This document shows positions 49,263-58,867 of a DNA stretch of 64,000 nucleotides, in pieces. Position 1 is the first letter of the stretch; every line of letters starts with the position of its first letter. Source of the DNA: Maccoyibacter intestinihominis (lineage in GTDB: Bacteria; Bacillota; Clostridia; Lachnospirales; Lachnospiraceae); the NCBI RefSeq assembly GCF_040096355.1, contig NZ_JBBMEX010000006.1:1-64000 (forward strand), in the 5' to 3' direction. Under the pieces are notes generated by a model. That model had not been told where the DNA came from and made no database searches. It was given only the letters and a program-made list of their open reading frames with translations. Both the position numbers and the translations under genes were made by a program.

Positions 49263-50351
49263 ATGAAAAAACGCATGATGACGTTTTTGTTAGCAGTGAG
49301 TGCTTGTGCACTGTTAGCAGGATGTGGAAAGGACACTGCTCCGAAAAAAGACACATCCGCAAAAAAAGAGACTACAACAAAAAAAGATGACAATCATGAC
49401 AACGATGCAAAGAGCCCGTTGACAGGTGAGTGGATCGATGCAGAGTTAGCAGGAAAACGTCCGGTTGCCGTGATGATCAGTAACATTAAGGATGCACTTC
49501 CACAGTATGGTACAAAAGCAGCAGACGTGATCTATGAATGTCCGGTAGAAGGCGGGATCACCAGAATGATGGCGATTTATCAGGATTATTCAGGATTAGA
49601 GAGAATCGGTTCCGTAAGAAGCTGCCGTCTCTATTTCCCGAAGATCGCAAATGAGTTTGAAGCAATTTATGTTCATTTTGGACAGTCTGATTTTGCACTT
49701 CCATACTTAGATGGCGGAAAGATCGATAACTTAAACGGTATCAAATCCGAAGGAAGTACAGTATTCTATCGTACAGATGATAAGAAGCCGCCACACAATG
49801 CATTTACCAGTGAAAAAGGAATCAATGCAGGAATCAAAAAGAAAAATTACGAAACAAAGTTATCTGCTGATTACACAGGACACTATACCTTTGCAGAGGA
49901 TGGCAAAGAAGTGGAGCTGACAAACGGAGAAGATGCTGTTGTAGTACAGCCTGGTTACAGCGTAGATAAACCTTGGTTTGTATATGATAAAAAAGAAGGC
50001 GTTTACAAACGTTATGAGTATGGTGCAGAGCAGAAGGATGCTGCAGTAGGCAAACAGCTTACCTTTAAAAATGTGATCCTTCAGTGCTGCAGCTGGCAGT
50101 ATGAGAGTGATAAGTATACTTTAAACATCGACGTGAACGGCGGTGGTTCCGGTTACTATATCACAAATGGAAAAGCAATCCCGGTAACATGGAAAAAAGA
50201 TTCAACAAATGCTCCGGCACGTTATTACGATGCTGACGGCAATGAGATTACCATGAATCAGGGTAAGACATGGGTCTGCGTACTACAGGATTCTTATGCA
50301 GACAAGATTAAGTTCTACAGCAGTGAAGACGACTTTAAAGCTGCAAAATAA
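49263..50351 (+). CDS. DUF3048 lipoprotein, YerB-like
   Basis: 362 aa. A lipoprotein signal peptide (FLLAVSACALLAGCGKDTAP, lipobox LLAGC, Cys 21) is followed by a Lys/Asp-rich linker and the two-part DUF3048 domain (KRPVAVMISNIKDALPQYGT; MAIYQDYSGLERIGSVRSCR; WYYDADGNEITMNQ-like end). Function unknown; Bacillus YerB is the named relative. It would be attached to the outer face of the membrane. GGGAGGA precedes the ATG. Confidence 0.88.
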   Translation: MKKRMMTFLLAVSACALLAGCGKDTAPKKDTSAKKETTTKKDDNHDNDAKSPLTGEWIDAELAGKRPVAVMISNIKDALPQYGTKAADVIYECPVEGGITRMMAIYQDYSGLERIGSVRSCRLYFPKIANEFEAIYVHFGQSDFALPYLDGGKIDNLNGIKSEGSTVFYRTDDKKPPHNAFTSEKGINAGIKKKNYETKLSADYTGHYTFAEDGKEVELTNGEDAVVVQPGYSVDKPWFVYDKKEGVYKRYEYGAEQKDAAVGKQLTFKNVILQCCSWQYESDKYTLNIDVNGGGSGYYITNGKAIPVTWKKDSTNAPARYYDADGNEITMNQGKTWVCVLQDSYADKIKFYSSEDDFKAAK

Positions 50352-50366
50352 TTTTGAGGTTTTTTT

Positions 50367-52022
50367 ATGGGCAATAAGAAAAAATCAGAGTCCGGCTTTT
50401 TAGTACAGGGTTCGATTTTAGCAATTGCTTCCATTATCAGCCGTATCATAGGGCTCCTTTACAGGGTCCCTTTGACGGCGATTATTGGAAACAACGGAAA
50501 CAGTTATTACAGTTGTGCATATGAGATTTATAGCATGCTGCTTTTGATATCCTCTTACAGTCTGCCGATGGCAGTCTCAAAGCTGGTATCAGCAAGAGTG
50601 GCAAAGGGCGATTTTAAGAATGCCTTTAAAGTATTTAAAGGGGCATTCTTATTTGCTGTCTGCTCGGGAATTGTGGCAATGCTGATCGTGTTCTTTGGCG
50701 CAGAGATGATCACGCGTCTGATGAAGACACCGCTTAGTATCTTTGCACTGAAAGTCTTAGCACCAACGCTGGTGGTTATGGCGGTATTAGGCGTTATGCG
50801 TGGATTCTTTCAGGGACTTGGAACGATGATGCCAAGTGCAGTTTCACAGATCATAGAGCAGATCATCAACGCAATTGTCAGCGTGTGGGCTGCATATCTG
50901 TTAGCAGATTACGGAAACAAGGTCGGTGCCGTACTTGGAAACGGTGAAGATTATGCAGCAGCCTATGGTGCAGCGGGCGGTACATTAGGTACAGCCTTAG
51001 GTGCCGTATTTGCATTGCTGTTTTCGATTTTTGTATTTGCAACGTATGTTCCTGTTTTTAAAAACAGGATGAACAACAGCAGAACGAAAAAGAACGAAAG
51101 CTATGGTTCCATTATGCGTATCCTGATCATGACGATCGTACCGGTGCTCTTAAGTACAACGATTTACAATATCAGCTCTGTGATCGATCAGGGAATCTAT
51201 AAGAATGTTGCACTGTTACAGGGAAGTACGAACCGTCAGATGGATGAGCTTTGGGGAATCTTTTCGGGAAAATATAAAGTTCTGATCAATGTACCAATCT
51301 CCATCGCTTCTGCAATGGCTGCTTCCTGCGTTCCGAGTCTGGCAGCCGCCTATGCAAAAAAGGATGCCAAACTGGTAAGAAGCCGTATCAATTCGTCCAT
51401 TCGTTTTATTATGGTCATCGCATTTCCGTGCGCGGTAGGAATCGGCGTATTGGCATCTCCGATCATGCAGCTGTTATTCGGGGACGGAGGCAAAGAAATC
51501 GAACTGATGCTTCGGATCGGAGCCGTATCTATCGTGTTCTATTCTCTGTCGACGTTAACGAATGCATTATTGCAGGGAGTAAACCGGATGCAGGCACCGG
51601 TAAAAAATGCGTTGATTGCGTTAGTACTGCATATTATTGTTCTGCTTGTCTGCATGTATGGACTGAACCTTGGTATCTATTCCGTGGTCATCGCCAATGC
51701 GTTTTTTGCACTCTTTATGTGTACTTTGAACAGACGCTCGCTCAAAAGGTACACAAGATACCGTCAGGAGGTTGGAAAGACATTTATCGTACCGGCAATT
51801 TCCTCGGCGATCATGGGTGTCGCAGTATTTTTTGCCTATGATGCACTGCATAAGCTGATTCATTCGAATGCGATCTCCACAGTAGTATGCATCGCATTAG
51901 GAGGAGTTGTCTATATCGTATGTCTGTTCCTGTTCAAAGGGTTTTCTGAAGAGGAACTTATAAACTTCCCGAAGGGAGCAACGTTAGTGCGTATTTTTAA
52001 AAAATTGCATTTACTGCGATAA
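50367..52022 (+). CDS. polysaccharide/lipid II flippase-type membrane protein (MATE/MurJ-like)
   Basis: 551 aa with about 14 membrane segments, of the polysaccharide-biosynthesis/SpoVB group (SILAIASIISRIIGLLYRVP; YEIYSMLLLISSYSLPMAVSKLVS; INVPISIASAMAASCVPSLA). SpoVB-type proteins flip lipid-linked sugars for cortex or wall. The specific cargo is not shown. It may be co-transcribed with the DUF3048 gene (15 nt gap) and begins after TTGAGGT. Confidence 0.88.
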   Translation: MGNKKKSESGFLVQGSILAIASIISRIIGLLYRVPLTAIIGNNGNSYYSCAYEIYSMLLLISSYSLPMAVSKLVSARVAKGDFKNAFKVFKGAFLFAVCSGIVAMLIVFFGAEMITRLMKTPLSIFALKVLAPTLVVMAVLGVMRGFFQGLGTMMPSAVSQIIEQIINAIVSVWAAYLLADYGNKVGAVLGNGEDYAAAYGAAGGTLGTALGAVFALLFSIFVFATYVPVFKNRMNNSRTKKNESYGSIMRILIMTIVPVLLSTTIYNISSVIDQGIYKNVALLQGSTNRQMDELWGIFSGKYKVLINVPISIASAMAASCVPSLAAAYAKKDAKLVRSRINSSIRFIMVIAFPCAVGIGVLASPIMQLLFGDGGKEIELMLRIGAVSIVFYSLSTLTNALLQGVNRMQAPVKNALIALVLHIIVLLVCMYGLNLGIYSVVIANAFFALFMCTLNRRSLKRYTRYRQEVGKTFIVPAISSAIMGVAVFFAYDALHKLIHSNAISTVVCIALGGVVYIVCLFLFKGFSEEELINFPKGATLVRIFKKLHLLR

Positions 52023-52080
52023 ACAGAATTATCCTGGTATAAAAACAAAAAATAGCGTGAATACTGTTTGGGGTGATATT

Positions 52081-52437
52081 ATGACGAAAACAAACCGTAT
52101 TCGCGCTTCTTTTATTTTAGGAGCAGCGATCCTTACCGGAGCAGGCTGTCTGTGGAATGCTTCTTTAGAGACGGCTCCGGAAAAAAATGAAGAAAAAAGC
52201 AAACCAAAACAGGAAGAGATGAAGGAGACCTCTGGCAGTGAGACTCCCTATGAATATGTCGTAGTCAATGACAATGGATATCTGACGGTGTATCAGAAAG
52301 ACTTAAAGACCGTGTATTTCCAGACCGATATTCCGTATGCGGAATTACACACCGAATTGCAGAAAAAGATCGATCAGGGCTACCTGATACAGGATGCAGA
52401 AGAACTGTATGACTTTTTAGAAAATTATTCTAGTTAA
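52081..52437 (+). CDS. BofC C-terminal domain-like exported protein
   Basis: 118 aa from the ATG at 52081 (GGGGTG 5 nt before); the GTG at 52057 has no binding site. A signal-peptide-like start (RASFILGAAILTGAGCLWNA) is followed by an acidic-basic linker and a C-terminal domain (YEYVVVNDNGYLTVYQKDLK ... ELYDFLENYSS) that resembles the BofC C-terminal domain (sporulation checkpoint of SpoIVB in Bacillus). BofC function here is inference. The C in TGAGC is not a good lipobox. Confidence 0.65.
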   Translation: MTKTNRIRASFILGAAILTGAGCLWNASLETAPEKNEEKSKPKQEEMKETSGSETPYEYVVVNDNGYLTVYQKDLKTVYFQTDIPYAELHTELQKKIDQGYLIQDAEELYDFLENYSS

Positions 52438-52450
52438 ACAGGACAGAATA

Positions 52451-52474
52451 TGATATAATTCTCCCTAAAGGGAG
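52451..52474 (+). promoter_or_regulatory. extended -10 promoter with palindromic ribosome-site leader
   Basis: TGATATAAT at 52451-52459 is an extended -10 (TG-N-TATAAT) without clear -35. The expected transcript starts near 52466. CTCCCTAAAGGGAG at 52461-52474 is self-complementary and includes the GGGAG used to translate the next gene. Confidence 0.55.
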
Positions 52475-52484
52475 TGTGATAAAT

Positions 52485-53246
52485 TTGAAGACAAAAGAGA
52501 AAAAAGAATCATCTTTTTTGAATAGGCTGTTTACAGGTGTTTCACTTGTATATCTGTTGCTTGGTATACTGCTGATCGTGCTACCGGATCTGCAGATGGA
52601 ATATGTATGTTATGGGATCAGTGTTGTGCTGGTCATAATAGGTATCATTCTGATCGTAAAATATTTTTTAGAAGAATCCTATAAGAATCTGAACCAGTAT
52701 GGATTTTCCATTGGAGTCTTTTTAGTCATTATCGGAGTCTGCACACTGGTCAAAAATCAGGAGATGGCAAAGAGCTTTCAGCTCTATATCGGAGTCTGCA
52801 TCCTGTTAACTGCCATTATAAAATTGCAAAATGCCATGGATTTAAAAGCATTAAAGGATCGGACCTGGGGAGTCATCTGTGTTGTATCCTTAGTGATCGT
52901 AGTATGTGCGGTTCTCATTATCATGAATCCGTTTTCTGACCGGAACTATGAGATTGCACTTACATATTTCAGTCTGTTATTTGACGGAATCATCAGTCTG
53001 TTCAGTTATCATTATCTGGCATTCAGAATCCGCCAGAAAGAGAAAAAGAGCCGTGTCAGAAAAGAGACAAAGGAGTTTGCCGAAAAACAGGAACTGGAAT
53101 TTTCAGATGCACCGTCTATGGATGAGAGTACAGAACCGGAAGATTTACAGCAGACAACGGACAATGCGGGCAGTACAGGAGATGAATGGGAATTAGAAGA
53201 AAAAGAGCAGGAAGATGACAGCGAACAAGGAGATATCCATGTATGA
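52485..53246 (+). CDS. HdeD/DUF308-like membrane protein
   Basis: 253 aa from a TTG at 52485 (GGGAG at 52470-52474, 10 nt upstream); the GTG at 52476 is only one base from it. About six hydrophobic segments (VSLVYLLLGILLIVLPDLQM; VVLVIIGIILIVKYFLEE; FSIGVFLVIIGVCTLV; LYIGVCILLTAIIKL; VICVVSLVIVVCAVLIIM) fit the DUF308 family, followed by a long acidic cytosolic tail (EPEDLQQTTDNAG ... EQEDDSEQG). Function unknown. The next gene overlaps by 8 nt. Confidence 0.75.
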   Translation: MKTKEKKESSFLNRLFTGVSLVYLLLGILLIVLPDLQMEYVCYGISVVLVIIGIILIVKYFLEESYKNLNQYGFSIGVFLVIIGVCTLVKNQEMAKSFQLYIGVCILLTAIIKLQNAMDLKALKDRTWGVICVVSLVIVVCAVLIIMNPFSDRNYEIALTYFSLLFDGIISLFSYHYLAFRIRQKEKKSRVRKETKEFAEKQELEFSDAPSMDESTEPEDLQQTTDNAGSTGDEWELEEKEQEDDSEQGDIHV

Positions 53247-54495
53247 TGTAATTGTGATCGGCGGAGGTGCTGCGGGTATGATGGCGGCAATTGCGGCGGC
53301 GAGAGAAAAAGCATCCGTTCTGATCTTAGAACATATGGAACTCTGCGGAAAGAAAATCCTTTCTACAGGAAATGGAAGATGTAATTATACAAATAAAATG
53401 CAGGGCATCGAATACTACAGAGGCGATGACCCTGCCTTTGTATTGCCGGCACTCGAACAGTTTGGATGTGAGCAGACGATCCGTTTTTTTCAGAGTATCG
53501 GGATCGAACCAAAGGAAAAGAACGGCTATGTCTATCCAAGAAGCATGCAGGCGGCTTCCGTGCGGGAAGCACTTTTGTTAGAACTTCGCAGACAGAGGGT
53601 AAAAATCGAATTAGGATGCGGAATCCGACAGATATTACCGAAAAAAGGAAGTTGTGAAATTTGCACAAAAAATGGCAATTTTCATGCAAAAACCTGCATT
53701 TTAGCGACCGGAGGAAAAGCGGCAAAGCATACGGGAAGTGACGGAAGCGGATTCCTATATTTAGAACCACTTTCTCATCATGTCATAGATTTAGTGCCTG
53801 CACTCACGGGTTTGCAGGCAAAACCGCCATTTCCTAAGAACCTTGCAGGAATCCGTGCAGAAGCGGAAGTGAAGCTCTTTGTGGAAAATGCACAAATTGC
53901 ATCGGACTTTGGAGAAGTTCAGATGACCGCAGAAGGGATATCAGGGATTCCGGTGTTTCAGGTCAGCCGGTTTGCCGCAAAGGCGCTTGTAAACGGGAAA
54001 AAAGTGTGTGCAGAGGTGGATTTTTTTCCGGAATATGATTCTTTAAACGAATTAGAAGAGTATCTGACCGGGCGAATGAACAGGATGAGAGATCGGACGA
54101 TCCGTGAGGCATTAGAGGGACTGTTAGCAGACAAGCTGATCGATACCGCACTAAAAGAGATCGGTCTTTCTTCTAAGAAGCAGGCAGGCGACTGTACAAA
54201 ACAGGAGGTTAAAGTACTTGCTAAGTATTTAAAACAGTTCACTTGTGAAATTATGAGCACACGCAAATTTGAACAGTCACAGGCAACTGCCGGAGGGGTG
54301 TCAACGCAGGAGATCTGTGCTAACACAATGGAGTCCAAATTATGTCCGGGACTCTTTTTTGCGGGAGAAGTGATCGATATTGATGGAATGTGCGGCGGCT
54401 ATAATCTGCAATGGGCATGGACAAGCGGCTATGTTGCAGGAACGTCCGCGGCGAAAAAAGCAAGGCAGTCAGAGTCAGGAAAGGGACAGAAATGA
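53239..54495 (+). CDS. NAD(P)/FAD-dependent oxidoreductase, HI0933/YhiN-like
   Basis: 418 aa. FAD-binding start YDVIVIGGGAAGMMAAIAAA (2-21) and GKKILSTGNGRCNYTNKM are the signatures of the HI0933/YhiN group; GYNLQWAWTSGYVAG near the end closes the Rossmann fold. Relatives include BaiN-type flavin reductases, but the substrate here cannot be deduced. The ATG at 53239 has AAGGAG 6 nt upstream. The next flavoprotein overlaps by 4 nt. Confidence 0.88.
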   Translation: MYDVIVIGGGAAGMMAAIAAAREKASVLILEHMELCGKKILSTGNGRCNYTNKMQGIEYYRGDDPAFVLPALEQFGCEQTIRFFQSIGIEPKEKNGYVYPRSMQAASVREALLLELRRQRVKIELGCGIRQILPKKGSCEICTKNGNFHAKTCILATGGKAAKHTGSDGSGFLYLEPLSHHVIDLVPALTGLQAKPPFPKNLAGIRAEAEVKLFVENAQIASDFGEVQMTAEGISGIPVFQVSRFAAKALVNGKKVCAEVDFFPEYDSLNELEEYLTGRMNRMRDRTIREALEGLLADKLIDTALKEIGLSSKKQAGDCTKQEVKVLAKYLKQFTCEIMSTRKFEQSQATAGGVSTQEICANTMESKLCPGLFFAGEVIDIDGMCGGYNLQWAWTSGYVAGTSAAKKARQSESGKGQK

Positions 54496-56090
54496 TTCGG
54501 ATACAGCAGTTAAAAATGCCCTTATCTCATAAGAGGGAAGATATCATAAAAAAAGCAGCAAAACGCTGCAAGATCAAACCGGAACAGATATTAAATTTAG
54601 AAATTGTCAGACGATCGGTGGATGCCAGAAAGAAAAGTGAGGTCTGCTATGTTTATACCATAGACCTTACGGTCGAAAATGAAATCGGAATTCTGAAGAA
54701 AGTTAACGATAAAAATATTATGTTGACTAATCGAAAGAAATATCAATTTCCAAAGGCAGAAGTTTCACAAAAAGAAACAAAATATCGCCCGGTGATCATT
54801 GGTGCCGGTCCGGCAGGACTTTTTTGTGCCTATGAACTGACGAAAGCCGGTTATGCTCCGATTTTATTAGAACGTGGAAAATGTGTGGAGGAGCGTACCG
54901 AAGATGTGAAGCGTTTCTGGGAGAGTGGTGTGTTAGACACAGAGTCGAATGTGCAGTTTGGAGAAGGCGGGGCCGGTACTTTTTCCGATGGAAAGCTGAA
55001 TACATTGGTCAAAGACCGTTTTGGACGAAGCCGTCATGTCTTAGAGACTTTTGTGGAATTTGGGGCAGATGCAGCAATTTTATATGATGCAAAACCGCAT
55101 ATCGGAACGGATGTTTTAAGTCAGGTGATCGCAAATATGCGTGCCTATTTATTAGAGCACGGGGCAGAGATCCGTTTTTCGACACAGGTTACGGATTTTT
55201 TAGTGGAAGATCAGAGATTGCAGGCAATTCGGTTAAATCATGACGAATGGATGAACATCGATGCGGTAGTTTTAGCGATCGGACACAGTGCAAGAGATAC
55301 GTTTGAAACACTGCAAAAACGGCAGATTCCAATGGAAGCAAAGGCATTTGCCGTTGGTTTTCGTGTAGAACATCCACAGGATATGATCAATCATATGCAA
55401 TATAAGGGGGCAGATATGCGTTATCTAAGCCCGGCTTCTTATAAATTGACCGCTAATTTTGAGAACCACAGAGGGGTCTATTCCTTTTGCATGTGCCCGG
55501 GTGGTTATGTGGTAAATGCATCTTCGGAAGAAGGCAGACTGGCAGTCAATGGGATGAGTTACCATGACCGTGCCGGAAAAAATGCCAATACGGCAATGAT
55601 CGTATCGGTAACACCGGAGGATTTTCCGGGAAAAGATGCATTAGCAGGTGTGGTATTTCAAAGGGAGCTTGAAAAGAAAGCATTTGCAATGGGAAACGGA
55701 AAGATACCGCAGCAGCTCTATGGCGATTTTGTAAAGAAACGCATCAGTTCTGAGTATGGGGGATTTGCAAGCTGTACCAGAGGAAAGACAGCATTTGCAC
55801 CACTGCATGAATTGCTGCCACAGGAGCTGACAGAGACTTTTATCCGCGGCATGGAACAGTTCCCAAGGTATATCGAGGACTATAACCGTTATGATGCGAT
55901 CTTATCGGGAATTGAGAGCCGTACCTCTTCTCCGGTCAGGATCTGGAGAAACGAGGAGTTCGAGAGCGAGATCAAAGGGTTATATCCCTGCGGAGAGGGC
56001 GCGGGATATGCAGGCGGGATCATGTCGGCAGCTATGGATGGGATCAAGATCGCTGAGATGATCGCAAAGCAGTATGCACCTGTAAAATAA
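54492..56090 (+). CDS. FAD-dependent dehydrogenase, COG2509 type
   Basis: 532 aa. An N-terminal 80-residue domain unlike other flavoproteins (IRIQQLKMPLSHKREDIIKK) precedes the FAD-binding GAGPAGLFCAYELTKAGYAP (about 102-121), FGEGGAGTFSDGKLNT and the C-terminal LYPCGEGAGYAGGIMSAAMDG. This arrangement is that of the conserved but uncharacterised FAD-dependent dehydrogenase family. The start is at 54492, overlapping the previous stop (ATGA). A redox partner or substrate is not evident; the pairing with the HI0933-like gene suggests joint action. Confidence 0.85.
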   Translation: MIRIQQLKMPLSHKREDIIKKAAKRCKIKPEQILNLEIVRRSVDARKKSEVCYVYTIDLTVENEIGILKKVNDKNIMLTNRKKYQFPKAEVSQKETKYRPVIIGAGPAGLFCAYELTKAGYAPILLERGKCVEERTEDVKRFWESGVLDTESNVQFGEGGAGTFSDGKLNTLVKDRFGRSRHVLETFVEFGADAAILYDAKPHIGTDVLSQVIANMRAYLLEHGAEIRFSTQVTDFLVEDQRLQAIRLNHDEWMNIDAVVLAIGHSARDTFETLQKRQIPMEAKAFAVGFRVEHPQDMINHMQYKGADMRYLSPASYKLTANFENHRGVYSFCMCPGGYVVNASSEEGRLAVNGMSYHDRAGKNANTAMIVSVTPEDFPGKDALAGVVFQRELEKKAFAMGNGKIPQQLYGDFVKKRISSEYGGFASCTRGKTAFAPLHELLPQELTETFIRGMEQFPRYIEDYNRYDAILSGIESRTSSPVRIWRNEEFESEIKGLYPCGEGAGYAGGIMSAAMDGIKIAEMIAKQYAPVK

Positions 56091-56123
56091 GATGAAGATT
56101 AAAGAAATGAAAGGAAATAAAAA

Positions 56124-58772
56124 GTGGCAGAATATTCACCAATGATGCAGCATTATCTGCAAACCAAAGAAGAATACCCGGATTGCATCCTGTTTTATCG
56201 TCTTGGCGATTTTTACGAGATGTTTTTTGAGGATGCCAAAATTGTATCAAGGGAGTTAGAGCTGACCTTAACGGGAAAAAGCTGCGGACAGGAGGAACGG
56301 GCACCAATGTGTGGAGTGCCGTTTCATGCCTATGAAAGCTATATGAACCGTCTGGTGGCAAAAGGATATAAGGTTGCTATCTGCGAGCAGATGGAAGACC
56401 CGAAACAGGCAAAGGGAATGGTACGGCGAGAGGTGATCCGCGTGGTGACACCGGGTACCAATATCAATGAGCAGGCATTAGACGAGGGAAAAAATAATTA
56501 TATCATGTGTATTGTGTCTTTGTCAGACCAGTTCGGAGTTGCAACGGCAGACGTTACCACCGGTGATTTTTTTGTAACAGAGGTGGACAGCAAAAGAAGG
56601 CTTTTAGATGAGATCTATAAGTTTTCGCCGACCGAAGTGGTCTGCAATGAAGCACTGTTTATGAGCGGATTAGATATCGACGACCTGAAGAACCGTGTGG
56701 GCATTGTCCTGTATTCCCTAGAGCACTGGTATTTTGACGATTCCCTCTGTGAGAATACATTAAAAGAGCATTTTCGGGTCAACTCTTTAGAAGGACTTGG
56801 ACTTGCGGATTTAGAATGCGGAATGATCGCATCAGGTTCTCTGCTAAAATATCTCTATGAGACACAGAAAAATTCCTTAGAACAGATTTCCGCGATCCAT
56901 CCGTATACGACCGGAAAATTTATGGTATTAGACAGTTCGACCAGAAGAAATTTAGAACTGGTAGAAACATTGCGGGAAAAAGCAAAGCGGGGTTCCTTAC
57001 TCTGGGTGTTAGATAAGACCAAAACAGCCATGGGAGCCAGGATGTTACGCTCTTTTGTGGAACAGCCATTGATTGAAAAAGAGGAGATCGAGGGACGGTT
57101 AGATGCCATTGAGGAGCTGATGCAAAGAGCGATCGACAGAGAAGAACTTCGGGAATATCTAAACCCTGTCTATGATTTAGAGCGACTCTTAACAAGGATT
57201 ACATATCAGTCAGCAAATCCAAGAGATCTGACGGCATTTAAAAGTTCGATCGGAATGATCCCACATATCCGGGGGATTTTATTAGAATTGCAGTCAAAAG
57301 AGATACAGGGGATCTGTGAGGATATGGATACCTTAGAGGATCTGTATACATTAATCGATGCAGCTATTGAGGAAGAACCGCCGATCACGGTCCGCGAAGG
57401 CGGCATCATAAAAGACGGTTATCATGAAGAGATTGACCGTCTGCGTGAGGCGAAGAGTCAGGGAAAGAACTGGCTTGCCGAATTAGAGGCAAAGGAACGG
57501 GAAAAGACCGGGATCAAGAATTTAAAGATCAAGTTCAATAAAGTATTCGGCTACTATTTAGAGGTAACGAACTCCTTCAAAGATTTAGTGCCGGATTATT
57601 ATACCAGAAAACAGACCTTAACCAATGCAGAGCGCTATATCACACCGGAACTCAAAGAGATGGAGGATATGATCTTAGGTGCGGAGGATAAACTGGTACA
57701 GTTAGAATATGAGCTGTTCCGTGAGCTGCGCGAGCAGATCGCAAAAAATGTGGTCCGTATCCAGAAAACAGCAAAGGCATTGGCAAAGATCGATGTGTTT
57801 GCCTCCTTGGCACTGATTTCCGAACAGAACCACTACTGCCGTCCGTCATTAAACCAGAATGGCAGGATCGATATTAAAAACGGCAGACATCCGGTGGTAG
57901 AAAAGATGATAAACAATGATATGTTTATTGCAAATGACACCTACTTAGACAATCAAAAGAACCGTATTTCCGTTATTACAGGACCGAATATGGCAGGAAA
58001 ATCCACTTATATGCGTCAGACGGCATTGATCGTTTTAATGGCACAGATTGGATGTTTCGTGCCGGCGGAAACAGCGGATATCGGCATTGTAGACAGGATT
58101 TTTACAAGGGTCGGGGCATCGGATGATTTAGCATCCGGTCAGAGTACCTTTATGGTGGAAATGACGGAGGTTGCAAATATTTTACGAAATGCAACCGGCA
58201 ACAGCCTGCTGATCTTAGATGAGATCGGGCGTGGAACGTCTACCTTTGACGGACTCAGTATTGCCTGGGCGGTCGTAGAGCATATCAGCAATCCAAAACT
58301 CTTAGGTGCTAAGACACTGTTTGCAACGCATTACCACGAATTGACAGAGTTAGAAGGAAAGTTAGACAACGTCAACAATTACTGCATCGCAGTCAAGGAA
58401 AAAGGCGATGATATCGTATTTTTACGAAAAATCGTCAAAGGCGGGGCAGACAAAAGCTATGGTATCCAGGTTGCAAAATTAGCAGGAGTGCCGGATTCTG
58501 TCATTGAGCGGGCAAAAGAGATTGCCGAAGAACTTGGTAGACATGATATCGTAGATTTTACGGAAATATTGAGCAATAAAAAGAACTCAGCAACAAAGAA
58601 AAAGAAGGAACATTTAGATGAGGTGGACTTAACACAGATGTCCCTTTTTGACGCTGTCAATGACAATGATATTATAGAAGAATTAAAAGAGATTGACGTT
58701 GGAAACCTTACGCCGATCGAAGCATTGAACAAATTATATGAATTACAGAATAAGATCAAAAACCGCTGGTAA
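56124..58772 (+). CDS. mutS: DNA mismatch repair protein MutS
   Basis: 882 aa, full length. The mismatch-reading FYE is at residues 30-32 (LGDFYEMFFEDA). The ATPase P-loop GPNMAGKST is at 620-628, with LLILDEIGRGTSTFDG (Walker B) after it, and a C-terminal tail (DLTQMSLFDAV). The GTG start (AAGGA 8 nt before) gives the normal N-terminus MAEYSPMMQHYL. It opens the mutS-mutL-miaA-ynbB block. MutL follows by 95 nt. Confidence 0.97.
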   Translation: MAEYSPMMQHYLQTKEEYPDCILFYRLGDFYEMFFEDAKIVSRELELTLTGKSCGQEERAPMCGVPFHAYESYMNRLVAKGYKVAICEQMEDPKQAKGMVRREVIRVVTPGTNINEQALDEGKNNYIMCIVSLSDQFGVATADVTTGDFFVTEVDSKRRLLDEIYKFSPTEVVCNEALFMSGLDIDDLKNRVGIVLYSLEHWYFDDSLCENTLKEHFRVNSLEGLGLADLECGMIASGSLLKYLYETQKNSLEQISAIHPYTTGKFMVLDSSTRRNLELVETLREKAKRGSLLWVLDKTKTAMGARMLRSFVEQPLIEKEEIEGRLDAIEELMQRAIDREELREYLNPVYDLERLLTRITYQSANPRDLTAFKSSIGMIPHIRGILLELQSKEIQGICEDMDTLEDLYTLIDAAIEEEPPITVREGGIIKDGYHEEIDRLREAKSQGKNWLAELEAKEREKTGIKNLKIKFNKVFGYYLEVTNSFKDLVPDYYTRKQTLTNAERYITPELKEMEDMILGAEDKLVQLEYELFRELREQIAKNVVRIQKTAKALAKIDVFASLALISEQNHYCRPSLNQNGRIDIKNGRHPVVEKMINNDMFIANDTYLDNQKNRISVITGPNMAGKSTYMRQTALIVLMAQIGCFVPAETADIGIVDRIFTRVGASDDLASGQSTFMVEMTEVANILRNATGNSLLILDEIGRGTSTFDGLSIAWAVVEHISNPKLLGAKTLFATHYHELTELEGKLDNVNNYCIAVKEKGDDIVFLRKIVKGGADKSYGIQVAKLAGVPDSVIERAKEIAEELGRHDIVDFTEILSNKKNSATKKKKEHLDEVDLTQMSLFDAVNDNDIIEELKEIDVGNLTPIEALNKLYELQNKIKNRW

Positions 58773-58867
58773 GAGTGAAAGATGCTGTTTTTTTACATCG
58801 GACGAAGAAAAGACGATCCATATAAGTTTGTGAAAAAGATAACGAAGAAGAACAGAAAGGAGTCAGC

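Noticed and set aside
51428..51841. 137-aa plus-strand ORF within the flippase gene
   Set aside because: Out-of-frame shadow of a clear 14-segment membrane protein.
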